From Martinezella tropici (GTDB taxonomy: Bacteria; Pseudomonadota; Alphaproteobacteria; Rhizobiales; Rhizobiaceae), in assembly GCF_008370325.1 (NCBI RefSeq), contig NZ_VNIP01000003.1:248001-312000 (forward strand): a stretch of 64,000 bases of DNA. The letters are read 5' to 3'. Below the pieces are notes generated by a model. That model ran no database searches and had not been told where the DNA came from. It worked only from the letters and a program-made list of their open reading frames with translations. The position numbers and the translations under genes are program-made. Shown here in pieces: positions 7,743 through 17,000 of the stretch; the first letter of the stretch is position 1, and every line of letters begins with the position of its first letter.

Positions 7743-9179
7743 ATGCCCAATTCAGTTTTGAATGCTCTTGGACAACCACTTTACTATAGCGGTAGTTCGG
7801 CAGGTTTCTTTTCCGCCACCGGCTCGGGGCCGACGCTCTACGGTACCGCCGGCAATGATTCCATATGGGGCGACAACACCGTCAACGTGACGTTGATGGG
7901 CGGCACCGGCGACGATATCTATTATATCTACTCGAGCAACAATCGGGTCTATGAAGCCCCCAATGCCGGCATCGATACCATCAACACCTGGATGGATTAC
8001 ACGCTGCCCGCCAATGTCGAAAACCTTACCGTCACGGGCGACAACCGCCACGCCTATGGCAACGGCGCCGACAACATCATCACCGGCGGCAGCGGCAGCC
8101 AGACCATCGACGGGCGCGGCGGCAACGATGTGCTCATTGGCGGCGGCGGGGCCGATACCTTCGTCGTCACCAAGGGTAACGGCAGCGATCTCATCACCGA
8201 CTTCAGCGATGACGACAAGGTCCGGCTCAACCAATACGGCCTGACGTCGTTCGATCAGGTCGTCAGCCATTCCACACAGGAAGGAGCCAATGTTCGGCTC
8301 GACCTCGGCAACGGCGAGAGCCTGGTCTTCGCCAACAAGACCGTGTCCGACCTTCACGAAGACCAGTTCCAGCTAGGCCTCGACAGAGCGTCGCTGACGC
8401 AGACCTTTTCGGACGATTTCAATTCGCTTTCGCTGCACGAGGGAACGCAAGGCACCTGGGACGCTAAATACCATTGGGCGCCGGACAAGGGCAGCAGCCT
8501 GAACGATGAGCTACAATGGTACATCAATCCGTCCTACGCGCCTACGGCATCCGCAAACCCGTTTTCCGTCTCGGACGGCATTCTGACGATCACGGCGAAA
8601 CAAACGCCGGATGCATTGAAATCGATTGTCGAGAACCATGATTACACATCCGGCCTTCTGACCACCCATTCCACCTTCTCGCAGACCTATGGCTATTTCG
8701 AAATGCGCGCGGAGATGCCACACAATCAGGGCGTCTGGCCCGCCTTCTGGCTGTTGCCGGAGGATGGCTCCTGGCCGCCGGAACTCGATGTGGTGGAGAT
8801 GCGCGGGCAGAACCCCACCACGGTGAATGTCACGGTTCATTCGAATGCAACCGGCGAGCACACGAAGACGTCCATTCCGGTGGAAGTGCCGAGCACCGAC
8901 GGCTTCCACAATTACGGCGTGCTCTGGGACAAGGATCAGATAGTCTGGTATTTCGACGACGTCGCCGTCGCCCATGCCGATACGCCCGCCGATATGCATG
9001 GCCCGATGTATATGCTGGTCGATCTCGCAGTCGGCGGCGTGGCGGGCACTCCGACGGATGGGCTTCCGAACGGATCCGAGATGAAGATCGACTATATCAA
9101 AGCCTATTCGCTGGACGATCACGCCGCCCAGCTGGCCACTTCGGCCCAATCCGCCCATACGACGGACTGGCATATCTGA
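7743..9179 (+). CDS. exsH: Secreted RTX glycoside hydrolase family 16 beta-glycanase (ExsH-like)
   Basis: A 478-residue two-part protein. Residues about 30-215 carry calcium-binding RTX nonapeptide repeats (GTAGNDSIWG, GGTGDDIYY, GRGGNDVLIG, GGGGADTFVV). Residues about 220-460 are a GH16 jelly-roll domain with the catalytic motif ELDVVE, where the two Glu residues are nucleophile and acid/base. There is no N-terminal signal peptide, as expected for type I secretion, and the adjacent prsD/prsE genes encode that machine. S. meliloti ExsH has the same design and cleaves beta-1,3-1,4 linkages in succinoglycan. GAGGT precedes the ATG. The substrate here is inferred, and a mixed-linkage glucan made by the 54-kb synthase is another option. 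Confidence 0.87.
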   Translation: MPNSVLNALGQPLYYSGSSAGFFSATGSGPTLYGTAGNDSIWGDNTVNVTLMGGTGDDIYYIYSSNNRVYEAPNAGIDTINTWMDYTLPANVENLTVTGDNRHAYGNGADNIITGGSGSQTIDGRGGNDVLIGGGGADTFVVTKGNGSDLITDFSDDDKVRLNQYGLTSFDQVVSHSTQEGANVRLDLGNGESLVFANKTVSDLHEDQFQLGLDRASLTQTFSDDFNSLSLHEGTQGTWDAKYHWAPDKGSSLNDELQWYINPSYAPTASANPFSVSDGILTITAKQTPDALKSIVENHDYTSGLLTTHSTFSQTYGYFEMRAEMPHNQGVWPAFWLLPEDGSWPPELDVVEMRGQNPTTVNVTVHSNATGEHTKTSIPVEVPSTDGFHNYGVLWDKDQIVWYFDDVAVAHADTPADMHGPMYMLVDLAVGGVAGTPTDGLPNGSEMKIDYIKAYSLDDHAAQLATSAQSAHTTDWHI

Positions 9180-9207
9180 CCGGTCTCAGAACTCGATACA
9201 TTCCAGA

Positions 9208-9237
9208 GCGGCCGTTCGACGCAAATCGGACGGCCGC
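9208..9237 (+). terminator. Rho-independent-type terminator after the GH16 gene
   Basis: An 8-bp GC-rich stem (GCGGCCGT paired with ACGGCCGC) with a 14-base loop, followed by TTATTTA. It lies 28 bp past the GH16 stop codon and between convergent genes, so it may serve both strands. Confidence 0.65.
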
Positions 9238-9337
9238 TTATTTACCGTATAATTTCAAAGAGTTATATCGCCATTGGCCTGCCTTAAAAGACACGCGGCG
9301 CTGTAATATCAGCACGCAGGACCGGGGGAAGGCCGCC

Positions 9338-10648
9338 TTATTCCTCCCTGAACGCCCGCCTGATCTGGTCGGTCATCGGCTTTGTCAGATAGGCTAGAAC
9401 ACTTCTCTGCCCTGTCTGCAGGAAGGCTTCCACGGGCATGCCGGGCAGAGGCGTAAGCTGTCCCAGCCTTTCCCATTCCGGCTTTGCCACCTTGGCCCTC
9501 ACGACATAATGGCTTTGGCCCGAACGCTGGTCCGTCATCAGATCCGCCGAGATGGTGTCGACACGCCCGTTGAGCTCGGGCGTTATCCGCTGATTGAAGG
9601 CGGGAAAGCGCAAGGATACCGCCTGCCCCACGCTGATCTGGTCAATATCCTGTGGCGCGAGCTTCAGCTCCGCCACCAGCGCGTCCTTGTCCGGAACGAT
9701 CTGCAGGATCGCCTCGGCCGGCGAAATGACCGCCCCTTCGGCATGGATGCTCAGCTGATCGACGATCCCGGCCTGCGGTGCCTTGAGGTCGATCCGCTTC
9801 AGATCATCCTCGGCGGCGATCAGCCGCTCGGAAAACTGGCCGCTGTCGCTCTCTGCCTGACGCAGCTGATCGGAGACCTCGGAGCTATGATCGGCATCGA
9901 TCTGCAGGATCTGCAGCTCGGTTTCCGCGATCTTGCCCCTGGTCTGGGCGATGGACGAGACGAGATTGCCGAGATCGCCGTTCAGCGACGCGCTTTCCCG
10001 TTGCAGGGAATAGACTTTCGTCGCCGAAATGATGCCTTGATCGAGCAGGCCTTCAAGGCTGCCGAGCTCCTTGGCGATGAGCGCGATCTCGCGCCGCTTG
10101 CCCTGCTCCTGCGCCACGAGCCCCTCGATCTCCTGCTTCAACTGTTGAATACGCTCGTGCAGCTGCGATTTCTGGCCCTCGCGCGATGCATGGCGATCAA
10201 AAAAGAGCCGGCGTTCGCCGGCCATGATCGCCGCGACACCTACGTCGTCGGCGGTCGAGAGCAGATCGGCGGGAAAGGCGATATCCTGCCTGCCGTCGCG
10301 CTCCGCCGCCAGACGCGCCGTGCGCGCGGAAAGCTCGTTCAGCCGCTTGCGGATGATGGCGAGGTTGGCCTTGGTTTGCGTGTCGTCCAGCCGCACGAGT
10401 ACCTGGCCAGCCGCGACATGATCGCCGTTCTTGACCAGGATCGCGCGGGCGATGCCGCCCTTCAGGTGTTTCACCGGCTTCACATAGCTGTCGACGACAA
10501 GCGTGCCCGAGGCAATCACCGCCCCGGAAATCCTGGTCGCCGCCGCAAGGCCGCCCATGACGCCAAACAGCAGCAATACGGCCGCCGCCACCAGCAGCGA
10601 CAGGCGGCGGATCGTCCGTTCGGTCGATGGCGAAGCCTTTTCGGTCAT
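9338..10648 (-). CDS. prsE: Type I secretion membrane fusion protein PrsE
   Basis: A 436-residue HlyD-family periplasmic adaptor. It has a short cytoplasmic N-terminus, one membrane helix at about residues 16-38 (LSLLVAAAVLLLFGVMGGLAA), a lipoyl-like segment (VKPVKHLKGGIARAILVKNGDHVAAGQVLVRLDD), long coiled coils at about 85-290 and a second lipoyl half with the RTX-exporter motif EAILQIVPDKDALVAELKL. It bridges the ABC exporter PrsD to an outer-membrane TolC-like channel, which is not encoded here. Its ATG overlaps the prsD stop by four bases. PrsDE exports ExsH and related glycanases in rhizobia, which matches the neighbour. Confidence 0.9.
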   Translation of the reverse strand: MTEKASPSTERTIRRLSLLVAAAVLLLFGVMGGLAAATRISGAVIASGTLVVDSYVKPVKHLKGGIARAILVKNGDHVAAGQVLVRLDDTQTKANLAIIRKRLNELSARTARLAAERDGRQDIAFPADLLSTADDVGVAAIMAGERRLFFDRHASREGQKSQLHERIQQLKQEIEGLVAQEQGKRREIALIAKELGSLEGLLDQGIISATKVYSLQRESASLNGDLGNLVSSIAQTRGKIAETELQILQIDADHSSEVSDQLRQAESDSGQFSERLIAAEDDLKRIDLKAPQAGIVDQLSIHAEGAVISPAEAILQIVPDKDALVAELKLAPQDIDQISVGQAVSLRFPAFNQRITPELNGRVDTISADLMTDQRSGQSHYVVRAKVAKPEWERLGQLTPLPGMPVEAFLQTGQRSVLAYLTKPMTDQIRRAFREE

Positions 10649-12465
10649 CCGTGCGTCTCCCCGCCGGCAACGGCAAAATGCGTCGTTCCGACCTGCTTGG
10701 GCGATGGCCCGAGGATGTCTTTCTTCGGACCGAATGCCTGAACCTGGCCGCCGGCAACGATCATGACGGTATCGGCGGCGGCCAGGGCGCTTGGCCGGTG
10801 GGCAACGACGATCGCGATAGCGCCACGTTCCCGCACGCCTGCGAGAGCCCCAGTCAGCGCCGCCTCCCCCTCCGCATCCAGATTGGAGTTCGGCTCATCG
10901 AGAACCACCAGGAACGGATCATTGTAAAGCGCTCTCGCCAGGGCTATGCGCTGCCTCTGCCCGGCTGAAAGGCGCGATCCGCTCTCGCCGATCCTGGTAT
11001 CGAAGCCATCGGGGAGCTTGACGATCATGTCGTAAACACCGGCCGCCTTCGCCGCAGCGATGATCGGCTCGGTCCGCATGTCCTCGGCGAAACGGGAAAT
11101 GTTTTCGGCGATCGAACCGTCGAATAGATCCACATCCTGCGGCAGATAGCCGATATGCCGACCAAGTTCGTCGCTATCCCATTGCGACAGCGCTGCACGA
11201 TCGAGCCGCACGGCGCCGATGGGAACCGGCCACAGGCCGGCAATCGCCCGCGCAAGAGAGGACTTGCCCGACGCGCTCGGACCGATGACGCCGAGCACGG
11301 TGCCCGCCAATATCTTGAACGAGATATTGCGCAGGATGAGATCGCGGCTGCCTGGAGAGGTAACGCTGATGTTCTCGACGCTAAGCTCGCGTGACGGCGG
11401 CGGCAAAGCGAAGGCCTGCTGCTTGGGCGGCACAACGTCGAGGAGCGCGGCAAGCCGCGCCCAGCCCTGACGCGCGGCGACAAGGCCTTTCCACTGGCCG
11501 ATCGCAAGCTCGACGGGCGCCAGCGCCCGCGTCACCAGGATCGAACTGGCAATGATGATGCCACCCGTCGCCTCCTGGCGAATGACGAGGATCGCCCCGA
11601 CAGCAAGAACGCCGGACTGAAGCATCATGCGCGCCATCTTGGCAGCGATGGTCAGCGCTCCAACGATCGTGCTCGCCGCCAGCTGATGTCGGAGATAGTC
11701 GTCGTTCATGGCCGCCCACTTCTCGCTCAGACGGCCAACAAACCCCATGGCAATGGCCGCCTCCCAGTTGCGCCGCGCCGCCTGGGCGAAACCGAGGCGC
11801 ATGGCCGAAGACCTGGCCGCCTCCTCAGCCGGTCGACGTGACAGCAGTTCGGCGAGCACTGTAATGCCGACGAGCAACAAGGCGCCGCACAGAGCCGTGA
11901 AGCCGATCCAGAAATGGAACAAAAAGCAAAGGATCAGATAGAACGGCACCCACGGCAGATCGAAAAGCGCCGTCGAGCCGCTGCCGGAGAGGAAGGAGCG
12001 GATCTGCTCGAGATCGCGGACCGATTGCAGGCCGTCGTCCGACGTCTGCTTCCTGGTCGGCAGGAACAGGAGCGAGCGGAAGACCTTTCTGTTCAATCGT
12101 TCGTCAAGTGACATGCCGATGCGAACAAGCAGCATGGAACGCAGGAACTCGATCAGGCCTTGAAACAGGAAGAGCGCCGCAACGATGATGACGAGGCCGG
12201 ACAATGTTGGCAGGCTCCGGCTCGGAATAACCCGGTCGTAGACCTGCAGCATGAAGAAGGAACCGGTCAAGGCCAGCACGTTGATGGCGGCACTCGCCAG
12301 AGCGATGCCGGCAAAGGCCTTGCGCAGCGCCGACAGCATCAACGCGATAAATGTCTGCGGAGGGTCTTTCGGGACGGCAAGCACCTTGGCTTTATCCTCA
12401 ATATTGGCCGTCGCGCACGGCAGATCGACATGACGCCCAAGGCACCGCCTCCCGCTCGGCGCCAT
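10645..12465 (-). CDS. prsD: Type I secretion ABC exporter PrsD
   Basis: A 606-residue inner-membrane half-exporter with fused ATPase. The membrane part (residues about 45-330) begins with the family stretch NVLALTGSFFMLQVYDRVIPS and has about six helices. The nucleotide domain shows Walker A GPSASGKSS, signature LSAGQRQRIALARAL, Walker B VVLDEPNSNLD and the switch histidine in VVAHRPS. It is about 25-40 residues longer at the N-terminus than usual. The Met at residue 43 is an alternative start, but the first ATG has an AGG just upstream while residue 43 has no clear site. It forms an operon with prsE and powers export of RTX proteins such as the GH16 enzyme next door. Confidence 0.9.
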   Translation of the reverse strand: MAPSGRRCLGRHVDLPCATANIEDKAKVLAVPKDPPQTFIALMLSALRKAFAGIALASAAINVLALTGSFFMLQVYDRVIPSRSLPTLSGLVIIVAALFLFQGLIEFLRSMLLVRIGMSLDERLNRKVFRSLLFLPTRKQTSDDGLQSVRDLEQIRSFLSGSGSTALFDLPWVPFYLILCFLFHFWIGFTALCGALLLVGITVLAELLSRRPAEEAARSSAMRLGFAQAARRNWEAAIAMGFVGRLSEKWAAMNDDYLRHQLAASTIVGALTIAAKMARMMLQSGVLAVGAILVIRQEATGGIIIASSILVTRALAPVELAIGQWKGLVAARQGWARLAALLDVVPPKQQAFALPPPSRELSVENISVTSPGSRDLILRNISFKILAGTVLGVIGPSASGKSSLARAIAGLWPVPIGAVRLDRAALSQWDSDELGRHIGYLPQDVDLFDGSIAENISRFAEDMRTEPIIAAAKAAGVYDMIVKLPDGFDTRIGESGSRLSAGQRQRIALARALYNDPFLVVLDEPNSNLDAEGEAALTGALAGVRERGAIAIVVAHRPSALAAADTVMIVAGGQVQAFGPKKDILGPSPKQVGTTHFAVAGGETHG

Positions 12466-12679
12466 GAACCTGCAAAGCGATCATGATGAACTTTGCCACC
12501 ACTCCCGCTTCACACTTAACTTTCAGCGATCCCATGCAATTTAGGAAGTCGAAATCTATCCGGAACGCAGTTTCGGTGAACCCAAGCTTATCATGGAACG
12601 CCTTATCCCTTTACGGGACAATTGCGCCATGAAATGGGGCAGCAGCCGGTTCCGGCAAGATGCCTGACCCATGAACATT

Positions 12680-12714
12680 GGGACAAGCAGGCAGCATCTT
12701 GCCGCCTGCGTCCC
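12680..12714. terminator. Interrupted hairpin downstream of the siderophore-interacting protein gene
   Basis: Two stacked stems, GGGAC with GTCCC and GCAGGC with GCCTGC, with small internal asymmetry, lie just after the stop of the 12719 gene (minus strand). There is no T-run, so it is a weak terminator candidate. The rest of 12466-12718 shows nothing recognisable. Confidence 0.4.
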
Positions 12715-12718
12715 GCAT

Positions 12719-13495
12719 TCAATCGAATTTTTCCGTCGTGTCCGCCTTGCCCTTCACCCAATAGCCGGATGCCTTGATCCAGCTCAGCGGATAGCCGCGT
12801 TCTTCCACGAGGTGGGAACGCAGAGCGCGCGTGACGGAGGCCTCGGCGGCTATCCAGACGAAGGTGCCGGGCTGCAGGTCCACGGACTGAAGGATTTTCA
12901 TCAGCGCGGACGGATCGGTCGCCTCCGAAAGGGGACGATGCGCCCAGCGCATATCCAGCTGCGCCTCGGTTTGAAAAGCCTGGTGTTCGGCAGCGCCGAC
13001 AACCGCCGCAATGGCCGTTATGCGCGCACCGGCCCGAGCCTCTTCGATCCGGCGACCCATGGCTGGCAATGCCGTTTCATCGCCGATGAGCAGCCAGTTG
13101 GCGATATCGCCCGTCACCATCGCCGAGCCGCGGGGACCAGCGATCTCGAGCTTGTCGCCCGGCCGAGCGTCGAGCGCCCATCTGGTCACCGGTCCCGCCT
13201 CGTGAATGGCGAAATCGATGATGAGCGTCCGTGCATCGGCGTCGTAACGGCGAGGCGTATAGTCACGCCGCTCCATGTCCTCGCCCGTGCCAGCTACGAA
13301 AATCTTGATGTGATCGTCGGGCGCCAGGCTGACGAAATCGGCCAGATCGTCGCCTGACAATTGCAGCCGCAGCATGCCGGGCGTGATCCTGTCGACGGTC
13401 GTAACCGTCAGGGAGCGCCGCTTCAGCTCATGGCGCACGCGCTCGATCCTCGGCGCCAAGATATTCGGATTGGAAGTTTGGGGATTGTCCACCAT
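12719..13495 (-). CDS. Siderophore-interacting protein (ferri-siderophore reductase, SIP family)
   Basis: A 258-residue FAD-binding reductase of the ViuB/YqjH (SIP) family. After uptake these enzymes reduce Fe(III) in a siderophore and so release iron in the cytosol. The FAD-binding motif RDYTPRRYD, the acidic strand FAIHEAGPVTRWA, the GPRG loop and GDETALPAMGRRIEE (the NAD(P)H-side conserved segment) are all present. The C-terminal SYWVKGKAD is also typical (ASGYWVKGKAD). It is separate from the import genes at 17-23 kb, which carry their own SIP reductase at 22178, so the two may serve different siderophores. No clear iron box was found upstream. Confidence 0.88.
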   Translation of the reverse strand: MVDNPQTSNPNILAPRIERVRHELKRRSLTVTTVDRITPGMLRLQLSGDDLADFVSLAPDDHIKIFVAGTGEDMERRDYTPRRYDADARTLIIDFAIHEAGPVTRWALDARPGDKLEIAGPRGSAMVTGDIANWLLIGDETALPAMGRRIEEARAGARITAIAAVVGAAEHQAFQTEAQLDMRWAHRPLSEATDPSALMKILQSVDLQPGTFVWIAAEASVTRALRSHLVEERGYPLSWIKASGYWVKGKADTTEKFD

Positions 13496-13771
13496 GTGTC
13501 CTTTCGAGGCGCTTCGATCTCGATCCGCAGGACACAGTCGCGCAGACCGAAGCCGCAGAGCCGTTCGATCATACGCGTTGAGTGACGTTAACGCTTACGT
13601 GGCCGAGTGATATCAGGCCAATCCGACCTCTCTATAGAAGAAGTGCCCTCGCCTCGCAACAAAAAGATGATAGTTTTAGACAAGTTTTTGATGCATCAGG
13701 ATCGCAAGGCGAACGCAACCCTCTATGAATGGATCGGCACGGCCGTTTCGAGCCGCGCCGATCCCGTTGGA

Positions 13772-15658
13772 TTACTGCAGCGCCTTCTCCATCAGCCGTG
13801 CCAGACGTTCGGCGAAGGCGCGCGGATCAGCCGGCTTGTCGCCATCCAGAACGCGGGCCTGATCGAGCAGAAGGAAGGCGGCATCATCGCGCAGGGACGG
13901 TAAATCGGCCTTGGCGGCAATGGCCTTGACGACCGGGTGATCCATGTTGATTTCCAGGATCGGCTTGGCGCCGGACTGCAGCCGGCCGGCACCCTGCAGG
14001 ATCTTCTCGAGCTGCCGGTCATAGCCCTGTTCGGAGGCAACGAGGCAGACGGCGCTTTCGATCAGGCGATCGGACGCACGCACGTCGGATACTTCGTCGG
14101 CAAGCTTCTGCTTGGCATAGTCGAGGAATGCCTGCACTTCGGCGGGCGCGCTTTCGCTTTCCGGCTTGTCCTCATCCTGCTTCTTGAACTGGGCAAGATC
14201 GGCGGACCCTTGAGTGATCGACTTGAAGCTCTTGCCTTCGAATTCCGGGGCATTGGTCACCCAGAAGCTGTCGACAGAATCGGTCAGCAACAGAACTTCG
14301 ATGCCGCGGGCACGGAAACCCTCGAGCTGCGGTGAGGCCTTCAGCTGCTCCAGGCTGCCGCCGACGAGATAATAGATCGACTGCTGGCCTTCCTTGGCAT
14401 CCCTGACGTAATCGGCAAGCGAGCGATAGCCGTCTCCCGAAGTGGTCGTGCGGAAGCGCGAGAGCGCCAGGAGCTGCGCCCGGCGTTCGAAGTCCTCGTA
14501 GATACCTTCCTTGATCAGGCTGCCGAAATTTTCCCAGATCTTCAGGAAAGCGTCATGATCGCTCTCCGCCTGCTTCTCGATCGCCGTGATGATGCGGTTG
14601 GTGACACCCTTGCGGATCGCAGTGAGGATCGGGCTTTCCTGGATCATCTCGCGTGAGACGTTGAGCGGCAGGTCCGACGTGTCGACCAGACCGCGCACGA
14701 AGCGGAGATAGCGCGGCAGCAATTCCGCTTCGTCGGTGATGAAGACGCGCTTCACGTAGAGCTTCATGCGGCCCTTGCGGTCCGGATCGAAGAGATCGAA
14801 GGGCTGCGAGCCGGGCACGAAAGCGAGCGCCGAATATTCATGGCGGCCCTCGGCGCGGAAATGCACCGTCAGCGCCGGTTCATCATACTGGCCGGAAACG
14901 CCGCGATAGAAATCGGTATATTCCTCGGCCGTGATATCGTTTTTCGACTTGGTCCAGAGCGCGGTGCCGTCGGTGAGCTGCGTTGCCTCCTCGCCGGGCT
15001 TTTCGGCGATCTTGATCGGCACCGGCACATGGCCGGATTGCTCCTTGACGATGCGCTCGACGCTCCAGCGCGAGGCGTAGCTCTTGGCATCCTCCATCAG
15101 ATGCAGCGTGATGCGGGTACCGCGCACCGGCGCCTCGCTCACCTCGACGGGAGCAACGCTGTAACCGCCCTTGCCGTCGGAAGACCAGAGCCAGGCATCT
15201 TCCGCACCGGCGCGGCGCGAGACGACATCGACGCGGTCAGCAACCATGAAGCAAGAATAGAAGCCAACACCGAACTGGCCGATGAGCTGCGCGCCCTCGC
15301 CCTGCTTGTTGGCCTCGATGCGCTCCATGAAGGCGCGCGTGCCGGAACGGGCGATCGTGCCGAGCGCCTCGATCATCTCGTCGCGGCTCATGCCAATGCC
15401 GTTGTCTTCGACGACGAGCTTGCCGCCATCGGCATCGAGCGTCAAAAGAATGCGGCTGTCGGGATCATTCGCGAGCAGGCCGGGCTGCGCGATTACCTCG
15501 TAGCGCAGCTTCTCGCAGGCATCGGCCGCGTTCGAGATCAGCTCGCGCAGGAAGACATCCTTGTCCGAATAAACCGAGTGAACCATCATATGCAGAAGGC
15601 GGGCAACGTCGGCCTCGAAGACGTGGCTCTCGGCGGTCATTTCTGCGGTGGTCGTCAT
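13772..15658 (-). CDS. htpG: Molecular chaperone HtpG (Hsp90)
   Basis: A 628-residue bacterial Hsp90, a cytosolic ATP-dependent chaperone dimer. The N-terminal GHKL ATPase shows the N-box ELISNAADACEKLR, the DNGIGM motif and GQFGVGFYSCF. The middle domain has YVKRVFITDE and LPLNVSREMIQES, where the Arg contacts the ATP phosphate. The C-terminal dimerisation part includes ILEINMDHPVVKAIAA. Full length and intact. Stands alone in a siderophore region, with 276 bp downstream and about 290 bp upstream that hold no other gene. A convincing heat-shock promoter was not found. Confidence 0.97.
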   Translation of the reverse strand: MTTTAEMTAESHVFEADVARLLHMMVHSVYSDKDVFLRELISNAADACEKLRYEVIAQPGLLANDPDSRILLTLDADGGKLVVEDNGIGMSRDEMIEALGTIARSGTRAFMERIEANKQGEGAQLIGQFGVGFYSCFMVADRVDVVSRRAGAEDAWLWSSDGKGGYSVAPVEVSEAPVRGTRITLHLMEDAKSYASRWSVERIVKEQSGHVPVPIKIAEKPGEEATQLTDGTALWTKSKNDITAEEYTDFYRGVSGQYDEPALTVHFRAEGRHEYSALAFVPGSQPFDLFDPDRKGRMKLYVKRVFITDEAELLPRYLRFVRGLVDTSDLPLNVSREMIQESPILTAIRKGVTNRIITAIEKQAESDHDAFLKIWENFGSLIKEGIYEDFERRAQLLALSRFRTTTSGDGYRSLADYVRDAKEGQQSIYYLVGGSLEQLKASPQLEGFRARGIEVLLLTDSVDSFWVTNAPEFEGKSFKSITQGSADLAQFKKQDEDKPESESAPAEVQAFLDYAKQKLADEVSDVRASDRLIESAVCLVASEQGYDRQLEKILQGAGRLQSGAKPILEINMDHPVVKAIAAKADLPSLRDDAAFLLLDQARVLDGDKPADPRAFAERLARLMEKALQ

Positions 15659-15946
15659 ATGCGTCTAGTCTCCTGGGAATAAAGTTGAAAGTCGCGCCGA
15701 ACAGGTGGCGGAAGACGAGGGAAATTTCAAGCGGGCGTTGTCAATGCGGGCTCCGAAACGGAGCGAGGGACTTGTTTTTCAGCGTGTACAATCGCCAATC
15801 CAATGCATTGTTCCGCGCTACGGGCCGAAAGGACCGACAGGCGTCGCCTCGGATCTCAGCTGCATGATTGCCATTGCCGCAGCGCTGCTATAATAACTTG
15901 AGTTTAATTTGAAGGATTATTGCAGAAGCAACGCCGGAAGCTCCGA

Positions 15947-16831
15947 ATGACGTTTCAGCCAAGAATGCAAAACAAGATCGGAGGCTTTTCCGTGGTCGGC
16001 GGCATGCATCGCCGCCAATGGAACGGCATGGTTGCCGACATCTGGAATGTCAATTGCGCAGCACAGGCCGGTGGGTACTATGTCGCAAGGGACCCGCGAC
16101 TGTTCATCCTGCTGGAGCAGCGCGGCTTAGGCACGACCAATGTCCGCCCGTCGCCGCGCGCGCAAGGCCAGCTGCAGAACTACGATAGCGGCCGCATCTC
16201 CTACATCCCCGCCGGCATGGAGCTCTGGGTCGATATCTCTGGCGTCGAGTTCGTGCGCCACCTCGATATTCATTTCGATGCCGAGATCATCAGCCAGCGC
16301 CTGATGGAGAACATCGACCCGGCGCGGCTCGACCGTCCGCAGCTGCATTTCAACGACACGCACATGATGGCGCTCGCCGAGCTGATCGCGGCTGAATGCG
16401 AAAACCCCGAGCCGTTGCACGATCTCTATGGCGACGGCCTGACGCTTTCGCTGCTGATCGATGTGCTGCAATTGCGCGGCACCCAACCACGCAAGCGCAG
16501 CGGTCTTGCCACCTGGCAGCTGCGCCGTGCGGTCGACTATATCGAAGAGCACTGCACGCGGGCCATCCGGCTGGAAGAGCTGGCTGAACTGACCGGCCTC
16601 TCGCAATCGCATTTCAGCCATGCCTTCAAGGCGTCTACGGGTCTGCCGCCGCATCAGTGGCAGACCCAAGCCAGGCTCGAAAGGGCCAAGCATTTGCTCC
16701 TGAACAGCGAGATGCCGCTGACGACCGTTGCGGTTGAAACCGGCTTTGCCGATCAGGCGCATTTCACCCGCGTGTTCCGCAAGAATGTCGGTACCGCGCC
16801 GGCGAGCTGGAAACGCAGCAAGCTGGCCTGA
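15947..16831 (+). CDS. AraC-family transcriptional regulator of the siderophore locus
   Basis: A 294-residue regulator with a C-terminal AraC/XylS DNA-binding domain (two helix-turn-helix units, about residues 195-290: IRLEELAELTGLSQSHFSHAFKASTGLPPHQW and TTVAVETGFADQAHFTRVFRKNVG). The N-terminal part is a putative effector domain with no signature. The frame opens at a TTG 27 bp upstream, but GGAAG six bases before the ATG at 15947 decides for this start. It lies 169 bp upstream of and codirectional with the TonB-dependent receptor. AraC regulators placed this way commonly activate the receptor when the ferri-siderophore is present, so that is the inferred role. Confidence 0.85.
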   Translation: MTFQPRMQNKIGGFSVVGGMHRRQWNGMVADIWNVNCAAQAGGYYVARDPRLFILLEQRGLGTTNVRPSPRAQGQLQNYDSGRISYIPAGMELWVDISGVEFVRHLDIHFDAEIISQRLMENIDPARLDRPQLHFNDTHMMALAELIAAECENPEPLHDLYGDGLTLSLLIDVLQLRGTQPRKRSGLATWQLRRAVDYIEEHCTRAIRLEELAELTGLSQSHFSHAFKASTGLPPHQWQTQARLERAKHLLLNSEMPLTTVAVETGFADQAHFTRVFRKNVGTAPASWKRSKLA

Positions 16832-16923
16832 AAACCACAGTCCGCGAGCAATTGTACCTTTCGCAGAGATTTGCCCAAAAACATTCAATTTTCTTAGTGA
16901 CAGACAAGCCGCACCGATAAATA

Positions 16924-16938
16924 TGAGTTAACTCCTCA
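16924..16938 (+). promoter_or_regulatory. IRO-box-like site (TGA-N9-TCA) upstream of the receptor gene
   Basis: TGAGTTAACTCCTCA matches the rhizobial IRO motif TGA-N9-TCA, bound by the iron regulator RirA. It includes a perfect GAGTTAACTC palindrome and sits 63 bp before the receptor start codon. The motif is short, so the match is suggestive only, but the placement before an iron-uptake receptor supports it. Confidence 0.5.
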
Positions 16939-17000
16939 TCTTATCTAGGGATCGGCCGCCAAGGCCGAACGGGCGCAAGAATTCGGGACAAATAGCGGAA

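Noticed and set aside
9509..10741. Long plus-strand open frame opposite prsE
   Set aside because: It is antisense to a gene with clear HlyD features, has an Arg/Gly/Leu-rich shadow composition and no known motif. The same applies to long opposite-strand frames at 92-1222, 14840-15682, 17958-19247, 20021-20950, 24500-25345, 28625-29632 and 41899-43089.
15659..15730. Heat-shock (sigma-32) promoter for htpG
   Set aside because: CTTGAAA occurs on the minus strand upstream, but no -10 element of the right form is at 13-18 bp.
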